64,000 bases of DNA from JAPLZH01 sp964450345 (GTDB lineage Bacteria > Patescibacteriota > Minisyncoccia > Phycocordibacterales > PALSA-1337), in NCBI GenBank assembly GCA_964450345.1, contig CAYVEL010000001.1, forward strand, positions 1 to 64,000, read 5' to 3'. Shown in pieces: positions 9,911 to 16,881 of the stretch. Every line of letters begins with the position of its first letter. Position 1 is the stretch's first letter. Below the pieces are notes generated by a model. That model ran no database searches, was not told the DNA's origin, and saw nothing but the letters and a program-made list of their open reading frames with translations. The translations under genes and the position numbers were made by a program.

Positions 9911-9940
9911 AAGGCCGAATCCGGAACCGGACTCGACCTT
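9911..9940 (-). terminator. Imperfect hairpin terminator
   Basis: AAGGTCGAGTCCGG-TT-CCGGATTCGGCCTT on the minus strand (one internal mismatch) followed by TGTTTTTT. It is about 130 bp past the small gene at 10070-10231 and before the gene at 9407-9778. The AT-rich 9941-10069 holds only ORFs under about 33 codons that I do not support. Confidence 0.6.
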
Positions 9941-10069
9941 ATTTGTTTTGTATTTTGGTTTGCATTTTTTTGGTTTTTCGTTTTTAGCTTAGTGTTCATT
10001 CGAACTTTTTGCTTTTAACTTTTTCCCTATTTTTCAATGCCATGACCATCATTCTGCTATTACATCTCG

Positions 10070-10231
10070 TTACTTGCCAAGAACTTCACCATCACCGTTA
10101 AGTCCGTTCCTTCCATGACCGGACCCGTAACCATATCTCATGAAGAGATATCCTAGCTCCATCTCTCGACGGACTAGTAGTTTGCGTCTACGTTTAGCTC
10201 GCCAGCTTTCTTTCTTAGGTTTGTCTAACAT
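10070..10231 (-). CDS. Small basic hypothetical protein
   Basis: A 53-residue ORF starting MLDKPKKESWRAKRRRKLL and ending GHGRNGLNGDGEVLGK. The N-terminal half is very basic (KKES, KRRRK, RR) and the C-terminal half is Gly-rich. GGAGG lies 14 nt upstream of the ATG, a stronger Shine-Dalgarno-type sequence than most genes here have. No family is recognised; nucleic-acid binding is only a guess from the charge. Confidence 0.45.
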   Translation of the reverse strand: MLDKPKKESWRAKRRRKLLVRREMELGYLFMRYGYGSGHGRNGLNGDGEVLGK

Positions 10232-10399
10232 ATCTGATTTCTCAACCTCCTTCCTAAGTCAGCTCCACCTCGTCTAAACATACACTTGCGATGTAATAAA
10301 CTTGATAAGAACTTCCCTAAGCAACACAATACAATAAATACAGAAAAAATCAACCTTAAACACCGCCCCGATTAAACTATAAATTATGATATATTTATT

Positions 10400-10590
10400 G
10401 GCGAAAGAGCATTAAGTACGCCGGCATGTGGGAATCGTAACATGCGTAATAGGAACACCAGGCTAGTCGCTGGTGACAATAAGTGATGTATGAAGTCATC
10501 TTAGTCCTAGTTGTCGAATACTGGTCGGAAACAGTTCGTAATCAATGCTCTTACACCCTGCTTCGGCAGGGTGTTTTTATTTTTTTTAGG
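10400..10590 (+). ncRNA. Candidate structured ncRNA A, class unknown
   Basis: No ORF fits here, yet there is a nested fold ending at a strong plus-strand terminator. The closing stem is AAGAGCATT (10405-10413) with AATGCTCTT (10544-10552), then a 3x3 internal loop, then TACG (10417-10420) with CGTA (10537-10540). Inside are hairpins GCATGT/ACATGC (10424-10429/10440-10445), CACCAG/CTGGTG (10456-10461/10470-10475), GATG/CATC (10485-10488/10497-10500) and ACTG/CAGT (10520-10523/10532-10535). A TATAAA or TATGAT -10-like box lies at 10378-10390. I do not see the RNase P, tmRNA or SRP signature sequences. Confidence 0.55.
10553..10590 (+). terminator. Strong intrinsic terminator of RNA A
   Basis: CACCCTGC-TTCG-GCAGGGTG (10554-10573) is a perfect 8-bp stem with a UUCG tetraloop followed by TTTTTATTTTTTTTA. 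It terminates plus-strand transcription although no protein gene precedes it on that strand. Confidence 0.9.
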
Positions 10591-10696
10591 TGCCTAATGG
10601 GAATCGAAGCTTACAGCTTCAGTACACCTTTCGTATTTTCTCGTACCTCGCCTTCACTCGGCACTCGAAAATATACTCAAGTTTTTCGATTCCCAT
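10589..10696 (-). repeat. tRNA-tail element (type I), tRNA-His
   Basis: On the tRNA-His strand, downstream of its terminator, the segment begins ATGGGAATCGAA (10696-10685) and ends with the hairpin GAAGCT-GTA-AGCTTC followed by GATTCCCATTAGGCACC (to 10589). Both ends copy the tRNA T-arm in opposite orientations, giving 12-bp terminal inverted repeats. The end at 10589-10608 is a 20-bp exact copy of the tRNA-His 3' end at 10768-10787. The interior has no convincing ORF. Confidence 0.7.
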
Positions 10697-10726
10697 GCGC
10701 GAAGCGCACAGGCGCTTCGCTTAGTC

Positions 10727-10766
10727 ACCCACAAGAAAAGCCGAACAAGTCGGCTTTTCTTTACGT
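10727..10766 (-). terminator. tRNA-His terminator
   Basis: AAGAAAAGCCGA-CTTGT-TCGGCTTTTCTT on the minus strand, enclosed by an outer CCCAC/GTGGG pairing, just past the tRNA-His 3' end. Confidence 0.8.
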
Positions 10767-10767
10767 G

Positions 10768-10839
10768 GGTGCCTAATGGGAATCGAACCCATCACGCCGG
10801 ATCCACAGACCGGAGTTTTACCAATAAACTATAGGCACC
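10768..10839 (-). tRNA. tRNA-His (anticodon GTG)
   Basis: A cloverleaf can be drawn with acceptor GTGCCTA/TAGGCAC, the extra 5' G(-1) opposite C73 that is diagnostic for tRNA-His, anticodon loop CTGTGGA and T-loop TTCGATT. The base pair closing the anticodon loop is a T-T mismatch. The 3' CCA is not encoded. Confidence 0.9.
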
Positions 10840-10912
10840 ATGAAAACTCTACGAAACACACTTTAACACATAATATTGATTTTGAGAATAAACTGAGCCT
10901 TTAAAAAATAAT

Positions 10913-11260
10913 CTATTCTGATAGACCTTGCTTAATCAAATCTGCCAAATCAGCAGTAGATTCGTGCTGTCCTGCGGTAAAGAAAGTATCTCTTAACATC
11001 TCCATTCCCCTATCTTTATACTTTTCTGTTTTAGTTAATAAAATTCCCACCTTAATATCCGCTTTAATATTAGCTCTGTTAGAAGCGATAAAGCTACCAG
11101 GATCTTCTGCTGCTTCTAAATCAGCTTCTGCGTGACACTGATCTATATATTTAGTAAGTGCTTCTATGGCCCACGGTGAATCTATATCACTAGAGTCGAG
11201 CATATTTATTAAATACTCTTCTGAAATTCTCTCATTAGATGGACCAAATTCTTGACTCAT
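10913..11260 (-). CDS. Hypothetical protein, possible TPR-like helices
   Basis: A 115-residue, acidic, helix-rich protein with no signal peptide and no recognised family. Sequence such as SPWAIEALTKYIDQCHAEADLEAA and KYKDRGMEMLRDTF has the rhythm of short helical repeats, but this is weak. It sits 11 bp downstream of the cobalamin adenosyltransferase gene on the same strand and is probably co-transcribed with it. Confidence 0.6.
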   Translation of the reverse strand: MSQEFGPSNERISEEYLINMLDSSDIDSPWAIEALTKYIDQCHAEADLEAAEDPGSFIASNRANIKADIKVGILLTKTEKYKDRGMEMLRDTFFTAGQHESTADLADLIKQGLSE

Positions 11261-11271
11261 TGTTTTTTATT

Positions 11272-11829
11272 TTATTTATAACTCGGCGCTTTCTCCTTAA
11301 CTTCACTAGTAAAATTAGAATAGCGAGCCAGTGCGTAAAGAAGACTTGAAAGTCTATTTAAAAATGAGAGGGTGTTTTTACTAACAGTAACCTTCCCCTC
11401 TTCTGTAACAGCTATCACTCTTCTCTCTGCCTGACGAGCAATGGTTCTAGCAAAATCGAAAGTAGCTGCGAGCTCTGTTCCACCTGAAATGAAAAAAGTT
11501 TTAATTGGAGGAAGTTCTTTCTCTATAGAATCTATAATTTTTTCTATATCAGTAATCTTATTTTCTTCTGGACTTTTATTGAATCCTGCAACTTCTGCTT
11601 GAACGATAAATAATGTCTCCTGTACTCCGTGAACAATATCTCCGATTTTTAATCCGAGACTTTTCACTTCTAGACCCCTCTCTATAGAACGAATCTTAGC
11701 GAGACCTAAGAATGAGTTAATCTCATCTAGAGAACCTAGAGCTTCCGCTACCATGGAACTTTTTGACATTCTCTGGTCACAACCGAAAGTGGTTGTGGTA
11801 CCGTTATCTCCTTTTCTTGTGTAAAGCAT
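11272..11829 (-). CDS. Corrinoid (cob(I)alamin) adenosyltransferase, PduO/MMAB type
   Basis: The 185-residue protein is the normal length for the family. The N-terminus YTRKGDNGTTTTFG is the ATP-binding signature, followed by LGSLDEINSFLGLAK, then FISGGTELAATFDFARTIAR with the conserved arginines, and the end LNRLSSLLYALARYSN. The enzyme transfers the adenosyl group of ATP to cob(I)alamin to make coenzyme B12, in the cytoplasm. No B12-dependent enzyme or B12 synthesis gene is in the window, so the partner is unknown. It is followed closely by the hypothetical gene at 10913-11260. Confidence 0.9.
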   Translation of the reverse strand: MLYTRKGDNGTTTTFGCDQRMSKSSMVAEALGSLDEINSFLGLAKIRSIERGLEVKSLGLKIGDIVHGVQETLFIVQAEVAGFNKSPEENKITDIEKIIDSIEKELPPIKTFFISGGTELAATFDFARTIARQAERRVIAVTEEGKVTVSKNTLSFLNRLSSLLYALARYSNFTSEVKEKAPSYK

Positions 11830-11923
11830 GTTTATTATTTATATAACAAACCTAATATGCATATTATATCAAAAAATTCTTATTTCATAAAGCTTTTCGA
11901 GCAATAAAACACAAAAAAATCGT

Positions 11924-11953
11924 TTGCACGAGCCACGGCCACTCCTATATAAT
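11924..11953 (+). promoter_or_regulatory. Promoter of M16 protease gene (leaderless)
   Basis: TTGCAC (11924-11929), 18-bp spacer, TATAAT (11948-11953). The predicted transcription start falls at or within a few bases of the ATG at 11962, leaving no room for a ribosome-binding site. Confidence 0.7.
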
Positions 11954-11961
11954 CTGAGCAT

Positions 11962-13257
11962 ATGCATAAACTAACATTTGATCCAGGAGAAATTAAAAAA
12001 ATAGAAGTGGAAGGAATTCCTGTTTATCTTAAGTCTCTACCTTGGGCTAATAATTGGTTGGAAATCAGAGTCGGTATTTTAGCCGGAGCATTACAAGACG
12101 AAATTGGTAAAGAAGGTACCGCGCACTTCTTTGAACATCTTCCTTTTGATGGAACAGCTAAATATCCGAGCTTCGAAAAGATGGAGGAAATAAGCAGGAC
12201 CGTATTCATGGATACTTTGAATGCATATACAAATATGTCCGGAACTTGTTTTACAGGAAAAGTTACAGAGAGAAACATCGAGAAAGGTTTTGATGTTCTA
12301 AGAGAGATGATGTTCTTCCCTATTTTAAATGACAAAGAAATAGAGCGTGAAAGAAAAGTAATAATGCAGGAAATATGGAGATCTTTTAATGATCCTAAAA
12401 ATGAAAAGTTAATAGATGAGATTAACCGCGATATATATAATGGCCTACCTTTTTCAGAACAGGCAGTACCGTTCGGCTGGTCTTTTACTCTTAGCAAGAT
12501 AACGAAAGAAGATATTTTAAATTTCCACAAAAAGAACTACCATAAAAACAACTTGGTATTTGCTATTGTCGGCGACATAAAAGACGAAGAAAAAATTAAG
12601 AATTCAGTAAAAACATTCTTGAAAGATTTACCTTCTGGAGAGATGGTTACAAACCTAGAAAAAGTATTATCTGTCCCAGACCCTAGAAAACAGAAAATTG
12701 AAATTTCTGAACAAGAATATTTTGGAACTTTAGAAGAAGCAAAAAGCAATAAAACATATATTCAAGTCACCAAGCTCTTACCACATGTTAATGACGAGGA
12801 GGATGCAAAAAGAATGATATTTAAAGGACTGCTTAGAAGAATGCTCTACAATGAAATTAGAGGAAAAATCGGTGACACCTACTCTCCTAGCGTAAACGTG
12901 CTTAATAGACAATCAATATCATATTTAAGAATAACCTTATCAGTTAAGCCAGAAATAAAGGAACAAGTAGTTTCTATTATTAAAGATTGTATAGAAAGAA
13001 TTAAGAACGCTGATAAATCTATCCTAAATTTATTCGATGAAGGAAAAGAAGCCTTGATAGATTATCTAAAAACCATGGAGTTTAATGGCGATTCTATTTC
13101 TGATGCGATTATAGAAAGTGCTTTTAAAAGAGATCCATTAAATACTCTAGAAGAAGAAATAACAAACATAGAGAAAGTAAGTTTCGAATCAATAGCAGAA
13201 TTCGCTAAAAAAGAATTAGATTTAGAAAAGTTCCACTGGTATATTAAAAACCCTTAG
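11962..13257 (+). CDS. M16 family zinc metallopeptidase (insulinase/processing-peptidase-like)
   Basis: The 431-residue length is typical of single-chain bacterial M16 proteins with two half-domains. The inverted zinc motif HFFEH is at residues 55-59 (H55 and H59 as ligands, E58 catalytic), and the distal Glu ligand lies about 75 residues later in VIMQEIWR. The C-terminal half contains the family-typical RMLYNEIRGKIGDTYSP (compare R...Y..... of other M16 proteins). There is no signal peptide, so it is probably cytoplasmic, degrading peptides. The promoter lies immediately upstream with no Shine-Dalgarno sequence. Confidence 0.9.
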   Translation: MHKLTFDPGEIKKIEVEGIPVYLKSLPWANNWLEIRVGILAGALQDEIGKEGTAHFFEHLPFDGTAKYPSFEKMEEISRTVFMDTLNAYTNMSGTCFTGKVTERNIEKGFDVLREMMFFPILNDKEIERERKVIMQEIWRSFNDPKNEKLIDEINRDIYNGLPFSEQAVPFGWSFTLSKITKEDILNFHKKNYHKNNLVFAIVGDIKDEEKIKNSVKTFLKDLPSGEMVTNLEKVLSVPDPRKQKIEISEQEYFGTLEEAKSNKTYIQVTKLLPHVNDEEDAKRMIFKGLLRRMLYNEIRGKIGDTYSPSVNVLNRQSISYLRITLSVKPEIKEQVVSIIKDCIERIKNADKSILNLFDEGKEALIDYLKTMEFNGDSISDAIIESAFKRDPLNTLEEEITNIEKVSFESIAEFAKKELDLEKFHWYIKNP

Positions 13258-13272
13258 ATTACAAAGAACGGA

Positions 13273-13332
13273 ATACAAAAGGCCTCTTTTCAAGAAACTT
13301 ACAATCGTTTCTAGAAAAGAGGCCTTTTGTAT
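13273..13332. repeat. tRNA-tail hairpin (type II), between M16 gene and tRNA-Leu
   Basis: A 19-bp perfect outer stem (13273-13291 with 13314-13332), an A-A mismatch (13292/13313), a 6-bp inner stem AGAAAC/GTTTCT and the 8-nt loop TTACAATC (13299-13306). It serves as a bidirectional terminator between convergent units. The same architecture and loop recur at 15924-15989 and 33876-33939. Confidence 0.9.
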
Positions 13333-13336
13333 TTTG

Positions 13337-13419
13337 TGCGCAGAAGAGGACTTGAACCTCCATGCCCGAATGGGCGCTACCACCTCAAGGTAGTGCGTCT
13401 GCCGTTTCGCCACCTGCGC
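13337..13419 (-). tRNA. tRNA-Leu (anticodon GAG)
   Basis: Acceptor GCGCAGG/TCTGCGC, anticodon stem CTACC/GGTAG with loop TTGAGGT, a long variable arm (CGCCCATTCGGGCAT region) typical of class II tRNAs, T-arm GGAGGTTCAAGTCCTC, discriminator A. CCA is not encoded. Confidence 0.93.
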
Positions 13420-13455
13420 ATGGCTAAACTATATCCGAACATAATGTTATTTTCA

Positions 13456-13491
13456 AATTAAAACCCCCACATATGTGTGAGGGTTTTAATT
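13456..13491. terminator. Terminator downstream of DUF5671 gene
   Basis: AATTAAAACCCCCACA-TA-TGTGTGAGGGTTTTAATT is a near-perfect palindrome flanked by A and T runs, 18 bp past the stop of the minus-strand gene at 13509. Confidence 0.75.
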
Positions 13492-13508
13492 TATTAAACT
13501 AATTAATA

Positions 13509-14492
13509 TTATCTAACAACTGGCTTATTAACTGGATACTTATCTTTATCAATTATTCTTTCAAAACAGACTCTTCCAGCATCATGTGTCCAATTATTAC
13601 CATTCTCACCTCCATAGTATCCTACATCTGCATACTTCATTGAAGGATAGCTATTTCCGTAATAATCCCCTCTTCCAGCAGTGTCCTGTGTCTTTAGAGC
13701 AAACTTAGCACACAATTCAAAAGAAGGATTACCATTCACTCCGTCGTTTTTTACATTGTAAATATAATCTGTCTTATTCTCTGGATCGGTTGGAATACTA
13801 GAATAAGAAAGAGGATCATTTAACTCTTTAAGAGAAGCAGGTAACTTTCCTTTCTGTTGCCAAGACTGAACTACTTGCCACTGAATAGTAGAAAGATCAT
13901 TTGTTCTCTGATTATCAAATCTAATATTTCTCTGTTTTCCAGGAGTACCTACAGTTATAAAACCAAGAACAACAGCTACTAATACCAATACTATTCCGGA
14001 AACAGCTGAAGACTTTCTAGCTATATTAGCTAATTTAAAACTACTGTTTATAGAGAAGAAATAGTATTTAAATATAACAGCAGAAACTACTATTGAAGTT
14101 AATATTTTAAAACCAAATCTAGCAGTTAATTCTCCGTTTAGATATGTATAGATAACACTGATAAAAGTACCGATTATTGTAGCACCTGTAAGAAATAGAG
14201 TTAGATATATTCCCCATCTATTAATCCAAATCTCTTTTCTTGTAGGATCTTTAACCTCCCCCTTAACAATAACCCACTGCAAAATATATAAAACAGGAAT
14301 CAAGACAACAAGCATTGAAATAGGCCAAGCTACCTGATTTGAATAATAGTATCCTGCCAATGCATCTGGATAATAATAATTAATAACACTAAAAAATAGA
14401 TCTAATAGTGAAAATACCGAAGTATATAAAACTATTATTACTCCTAGATGTAAAAAGAAATCTTTAGGAGTTGTTTTTGATGTTGGATTCAT
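13509..14492 (-). CDS. DUF5671-domain membrane protein with extracytoplasmic tail
   Basis: A 327-residue protein. The N-terminal half (residues about 8-180) has the DUF5671 start pattern TPKDFFLHLGVIIVLYTSVF and five hydrophobic segments. A further segment at about 165-185 (SGIVLVLVAVVLGFITVG) leads into a roughly 140-residue soluble tail. That tail begins with QRNIRFDNQRTNDLSTIQWQ, a pattern seen in CPR membrane proteins where it precedes a small folded domain with conserved Asn/Tyr/Cys (YSSIPTDPENKTDYIY; ELCAKF; RVCF). The tail has two cysteines that could form a disulfide outside the membrane. Function is unknown. The gene is monocistronic between two terminators. Confidence 0.75.
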   Translation of the reverse strand: MNPTSKTTPKDFFLHLGVIIVLYTSVFSLLDLFFSVINYYYPDALAGYYYSNQVAWPISMLVVLIPVLYILQWVIVKGEVKDPTRKEIWINRWGIYLTLFLTGATIIGTFISVIYTYLNGELTARFGFKILTSIVVSAVIFKYYFFSINSSFKLANIARKSSAVSGIVLVLVAVVLGFITVGTPGKQRNIRFDNQRTNDLSTIQWQVVQSWQQKGKLPASLKELNDPLSYSSIPTDPENKTDYIYNVKNDGVNGNPSFELCAKFALKTQDTAGRGDYYGNSYPSMKYADVGYYGGENGNNWTHDAGRVCFERIIDKDKYPVNKPVVR

Positions 14493-14518
14493 AATATAAA
14501 ATTATACCACACACATAA

Positions 14519-14550
14519 AAAACAAAACCCCATCTCTGGGGTTTTGTTTT
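14519..14550. terminator. Bidirectional terminator after rplS
   Basis: AAAACAAAACCCCA-TCTC-TGGGGTTTTGTTTT, 20 bp past the L19 stop codon on the minus strand. Confidence 0.85.
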
Positions 14551-14570
14551 AAAGTTAATTTTTAGATAAA

Positions 14571-14990
14571 TTATTTCTTTTCTTCTGCTGCTACTTCTGC
14601 TACTGGAGCTTCTGTAACTTCTGCTATTACTTCTGGAGCCTGCATTGTCTTTCTCATCTGCTTTCTGATTTCCTTAACAGCCTTTGCTCTTACGTAATAC
14701 ATCTTAGCTCTTCTAACCTTAGATCTTCTTACGAATTCAATAGAATCGATCATTGGAGAATATAGAGGGAAAATTTTCTCTACACCTACACCATCGATAA
14801 CTTTTCTAACTGTAAAAGTAGAACCAGCTGTAGAACCATGTTTTGCAGCGATTACTAGACCTTCGAAAGCTTGAAGACGGAATTTATCCTTTTCTTTAAT
14901 TTTCTGCCAAACGCGAACATTATCACCTGCTTTAATAGCAAGTTTTTTGCGCTCAGCTATGTTTACTGGAGTAATTATTACCTTTTCCAT
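14571..14990 (-). CDS. rplS: 50S ribosomal protein L19
   Basis: A 139-residue protein with the L19 core: [46 protein letters not shown] and [21 protein letters not shown]19 lies at the interface of the 30S and 50S subunits. The annotated start is the ATG at 14990 (MEKVIITPV); the longer in-frame extension to 15038 would overlap the rluA end and has no conserved residues. After the family core there is a C-terminal Ala/Glu/Val tail of about 22 residues ending EVAAEEKK. It lies 31 bp downstream of the pseudouridine synthase gene, with a TTAAAT-like -10 about 15 nt before the ATG. Confidence 0.93.
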   Translation of the reverse strand: MEKVIITPVNIAERKKLAIKAGDNVRVWQKIKEKDKFRLQAFEGLVIAAKHGSTAGSTFTVRKVIDGVGVEKIFPLYSPMIDSIEFVRRSKVRRAKMYYVRAKAVKEIRKQMRKTMQAPEVIAEVTEAPVAEVAAEEKK

Positions 14991-15021
14991 GATGGCAGAT
15001 AATTTAACACAATCGGCTGAT

Positions 15022-15789
15022 TTAAGCAAGCTTTTCAAGCTCTTTTAAACCATTTTTAAAATCTTCTGGTAGTGGAGCGACTACTTTTATCCTTTCCCCA
15101 TCAGCATTATCAAACCAAATTTCAGACGCATGTAGAGCTGTACGGGTAAAACCTAGTGCCTGTGGCTTTCCTTCAGCGTAGAGCGAATCTGAGACCACTG
15201 GGTGGCTTATAGATTTAAGATGAACTCTGATTTGATGTGTTCTTCCTGTCTTTGGAATAACTTCTAAATATGTAAAACCGGTAGGATTTATTCCACCTCT
15301 TTTAACTACATAATAATGAGTTACAGCTTCTCTCTCTATCCCTCTCTTTATTCTTTCTGCAGACCACATTCTAAAATCTGATTTACTACGAGCTATCGGC
15401 TTATCTACTCTTCCCTCATTATCTGTAATCACGCCGTATACGAAAGCATTGTATTTCTTAATTGTAGTTCTATCCTGAAATTGTTTCTTAAGTTTTCTAT
15501 GTCCTCTAACTGTTTTAGCAATTAAAAGCACACCCGAGGTTTCCCTGTCTAATCTATGAACTATTCCTGGACGCTCTATATCTTCTCCGTCTTCTATCTC
15601 AATATTCTCTCCTACCCCCTTAATTTCAGGGTAATTCTTCAATATCCAATCAGTAAGAATAGGCACATTCTCATTTCTAGTGTCATTTCTACCATCTGGA
15701 TGCACCATCATACCCGCTGGCTTATTAATCGCCAGATAGTTTTCGTCTTCGAACAATATTTCTATTCCGTCTTTAATCATCACGGTCAT
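15022..15789 (-). CDS. RluA-family ribosomal large-subunit pseudouridine synthase
   Basis: About 255 residues. The catalytic motif [15 protein letters not shown] contains the nucleophilic Asp of the RluA family; [12 protein letters not shown] and [10 protein letters not shown] are the other family motifs. It isomerises uridines in rRNA (RluD/RluA/RluC type; exact site not predictable). There is no N-terminal S4 domain. I chose the ATG at 15789 (MTVMIKDG) over an upstream TTG at 15816; the ATG at 15780 is also possible. A TATACT -10 lies about 36 nt upstream. Confidence 0.88.
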   Translation of the reverse strand: MTVMIKDGIEILFEDENYLAINKPAGMMVHPDGRNDTRNENVPILTDWILKNYPEIKGVGENIEIEDGEDIERPGIVHRLDRETSGVLLIAKTVRGHRKLKKQFQDRTTIKKYNAFVYGVITDNEGRVDKPIARSKSDFRMWSAERIKRGIEREAVTHYYVVKRGGINPTGFTYLEVIPKTGRTHQIRVHLKSISHPVVSDSLYAEGKPQALGFTRTALHASEIWFDNADGERIKVVAPLPEDFKNGLKELEKLA

Positions 15790-15849
15790 TCTGTCAGATA
15801 TTGAAAAAAATCGCAACTTAGTATAAAGTGGTATGTACGTTCGACAAAA

Positions 15850-15922
15850 GCGCGCTTAGCTCAGTTGGTAGAGCAACCCGTTTACACCGGGTAGGTCCAA
15901 GGTTCGAGTCCTTGAGCGCGCA
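15850..15922 (+). tRNA. tRNA-Val (anticodon TAC)
   Basis: Acceptor GCGCGCT/AGCGCGC, D-arm AGCTCAGTTGGTAGAGC, anticodon arm ACCCG-TTTACAC-CGGGT, T-arm CAAGGTTCGAGTCCTTG, discriminator A. CCA is not encoded. Confidence 0.95.
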
Positions 15923-15923
15923 C

Positions 15924-15989
15924 ACAAAACAAAAAGCCTCTTTTCTAGAAACGATTGTAAGTTTCTTGAAAAGAGGCTTTTTGTTTTGT
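15924..15989. repeat. tRNA-tail hairpin (type II), after tRNA-Val
   Basis: A 22-bp perfect outer stem (15924-15945 with 15968-15989), a T-T mismatch (15946/15967), inner stem AGAAAC/GTTTCT and 8-nt loop GATTGTAA, the reverse complement of TTACAATC. Its core from 15941 to 15972 is the exact reverse complement of the core of the copy at 13273-13332. It lies between tRNA-Val and the convergent MazG-like gene. Confidence 0.9.
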
Positions 15990-15999
15990 TATAAACAGA

Positions 16000-16344
16000 C
16001 TATTTTAAATTATGTTTTGACTCACTTTTCTTATTTTTATATTTAGAAATGATTCTTTCAGAAACCAAATTAAAAGACTTTTCAGTGTCGATGCCGAGCT
16101 GGTTTGCAAGTCTACATAAAGCAAAAAATAAGTCTCCTATACCATCTTCAAATACATCTTTATTCTTTTTGATGTAGTCTTTCATCTCCTTAGAAGTTTT
16201 ATATCTCAGATGTTTTGACATCTCGATTAACTCCTCGTGCAAGTGATCAAATTTATCAATATTTGGTTCGTCAGACCACTTATTACTTTTTGCAAAGTTT
16301 TTAACAAGTTTTTGTGCGTCTGATATTTTAACTGTTTTTTTCAT
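16000..16344 (-). CDS. MazG-like nucleotide pyrophosphohydrolase
   Basis: A 114-residue, all-helical protein. HLHEELIEMSKHL supplies the first acidic metal-binding cluster (EExxE type) and EDGIGDLFFALCRLANQLGID supplies the second (D..D), as in MazG/dUTPase-like NTP pyrophosphohydrolases. It probably hydrolyses a (d)NTP to the monophosphate. I chose the ATG at 16344 (MKKTVKISDAQ) over a TTG at 16359. It overlaps the end of the upstream deoxyribosyltransferase-like gene by 17 bp, so translation is probably coupled; together they suggest nucleotide-pool salvage or sanitation. Confidence 0.8.
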   Translation of the reverse strand: MKKTVKISDAQKLVKNFAKSNKWSDEPNIDKFDHLHEELIEMSKHLRYKTSKEMKDYIKKNKDVFEDGIGDLFFALCRLANQLGIDTEKSFNLVSERIISKYKNKKSESKHNLK

Positions 16345-16771
16345 AAAATTTATTAACAAAATCTATAAAACCTTTTACTAAATCCTGAGGTGTACTAAAA
16401 ACTACTAGTTTATAATGTTCGTGAGATACTCCCTTAAGTAACTTAGAAACATTGTTTAGATTAACTACCCCTACCACAGTAGGAATCCTGCGTAGTTCAG
16501 TCGTATAACAGATCTCGTATCCGAGTCCAGTTCCTGGATAGTCACCTAGTGCAAGCATGCCATCTGCATTTTTTAAACACTCTATATCATAACTGTACAC
16601 TTCTTTAGAATCAGGATTTTCTTTGATGGCGGACAAAAAATCCATAACAGCATATCCTTTTTCTTTAAGTTCTATTTTTACATCATTAAGCAAAGAGGTA
16701 AAGGCGATTTTTTGTTCAGCTGGAACATGTGTAAGCGCACATGCAACATAGATTTTTAGAGGAGTTTTCAT
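16328..16771 (-). CDS. Nucleoside 2-deoxyribosyltransferase-like protein
   Basis: A 147-residue Rossmann-like protein. The start KIYVACALTHVP, the middle ECLKNADGMLALGDYPGTGLGYEI and the end LVVFSTPQDLVKGF match the nucleoside 2-deoxyribosyltransferase family (PF05014): the acidic D/E residues around NAD..L.. and G.GYEI are where the nucleophilic Glu lies. Such enzymes swap or hydrolyse bases from deoxynucleosides or deoxynucleotides. It overlaps the MazG-like gene downstream. Substrate cannot be told from the sequence; DNPH1-like hydrolysis is an alternative. Confidence 0.75.
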   Translation of the reverse strand: MKTPLKIYVACALTHVPAEQKIAFTSLLNDVKIELKEKGYAVMDFLSAIKENPDSKEVYSYDIECLKNADGMLALGDYPGTGLGYEICYTTELRRIPTVVGVVNLNNVSKLLKGVSHEHYKLVVFSTPQDLVKGFIDFVNKFYEKNS

Positions 16772-16845
16772 ATATAAAATCTATCCTAAACTACAACCCC
16801 AGATTACGCAATGATGAAACCAAAATAAGATATTTTAAATAGCTT

Positions 16846-16875
16846 TTGCTTATTGAGTAATTAATTCAATATGAT
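16846..16875 (+). promoter_or_regulatory. Promoter of candidate RNA B
   Basis: TTGCTT (16846-16851), 18-bp spacer, TATGAT (16870-16875). It predicts a transcript starting near 16882 with no convincing ORF downstream. Confidence 0.6.
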
Positions 16876-16881
16876 ATATTC

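Noticed and set aside
10400..10590. RNA A as RNase P RNA, tmRNA or SRP RNA
   Set aside because: Expected conserved sequences (GAGGAAAGTCC and ACAGAA regions; tRNA-like ends with an encoded tag; GGAAG-type SRP loop) are not found. The same holds for RNA B and C, though divergent versions cannot be excluded without Infernal.
10483..10776. 97-codon plus-strand ORF across RNA A's end and the tRNA-His region
   Set aside because: It spans a strong terminator, a tRNA-tail element and antisense tRNA sequence, and has no protein-like signature.
13222..16046. ORFs that translate KASFLETIVSFLKRG at two places (near 13300 and 15950)
   Set aside because: The shared peptide is just the type II tail hairpin translated; it is a DNA repeat, not a protein domain.
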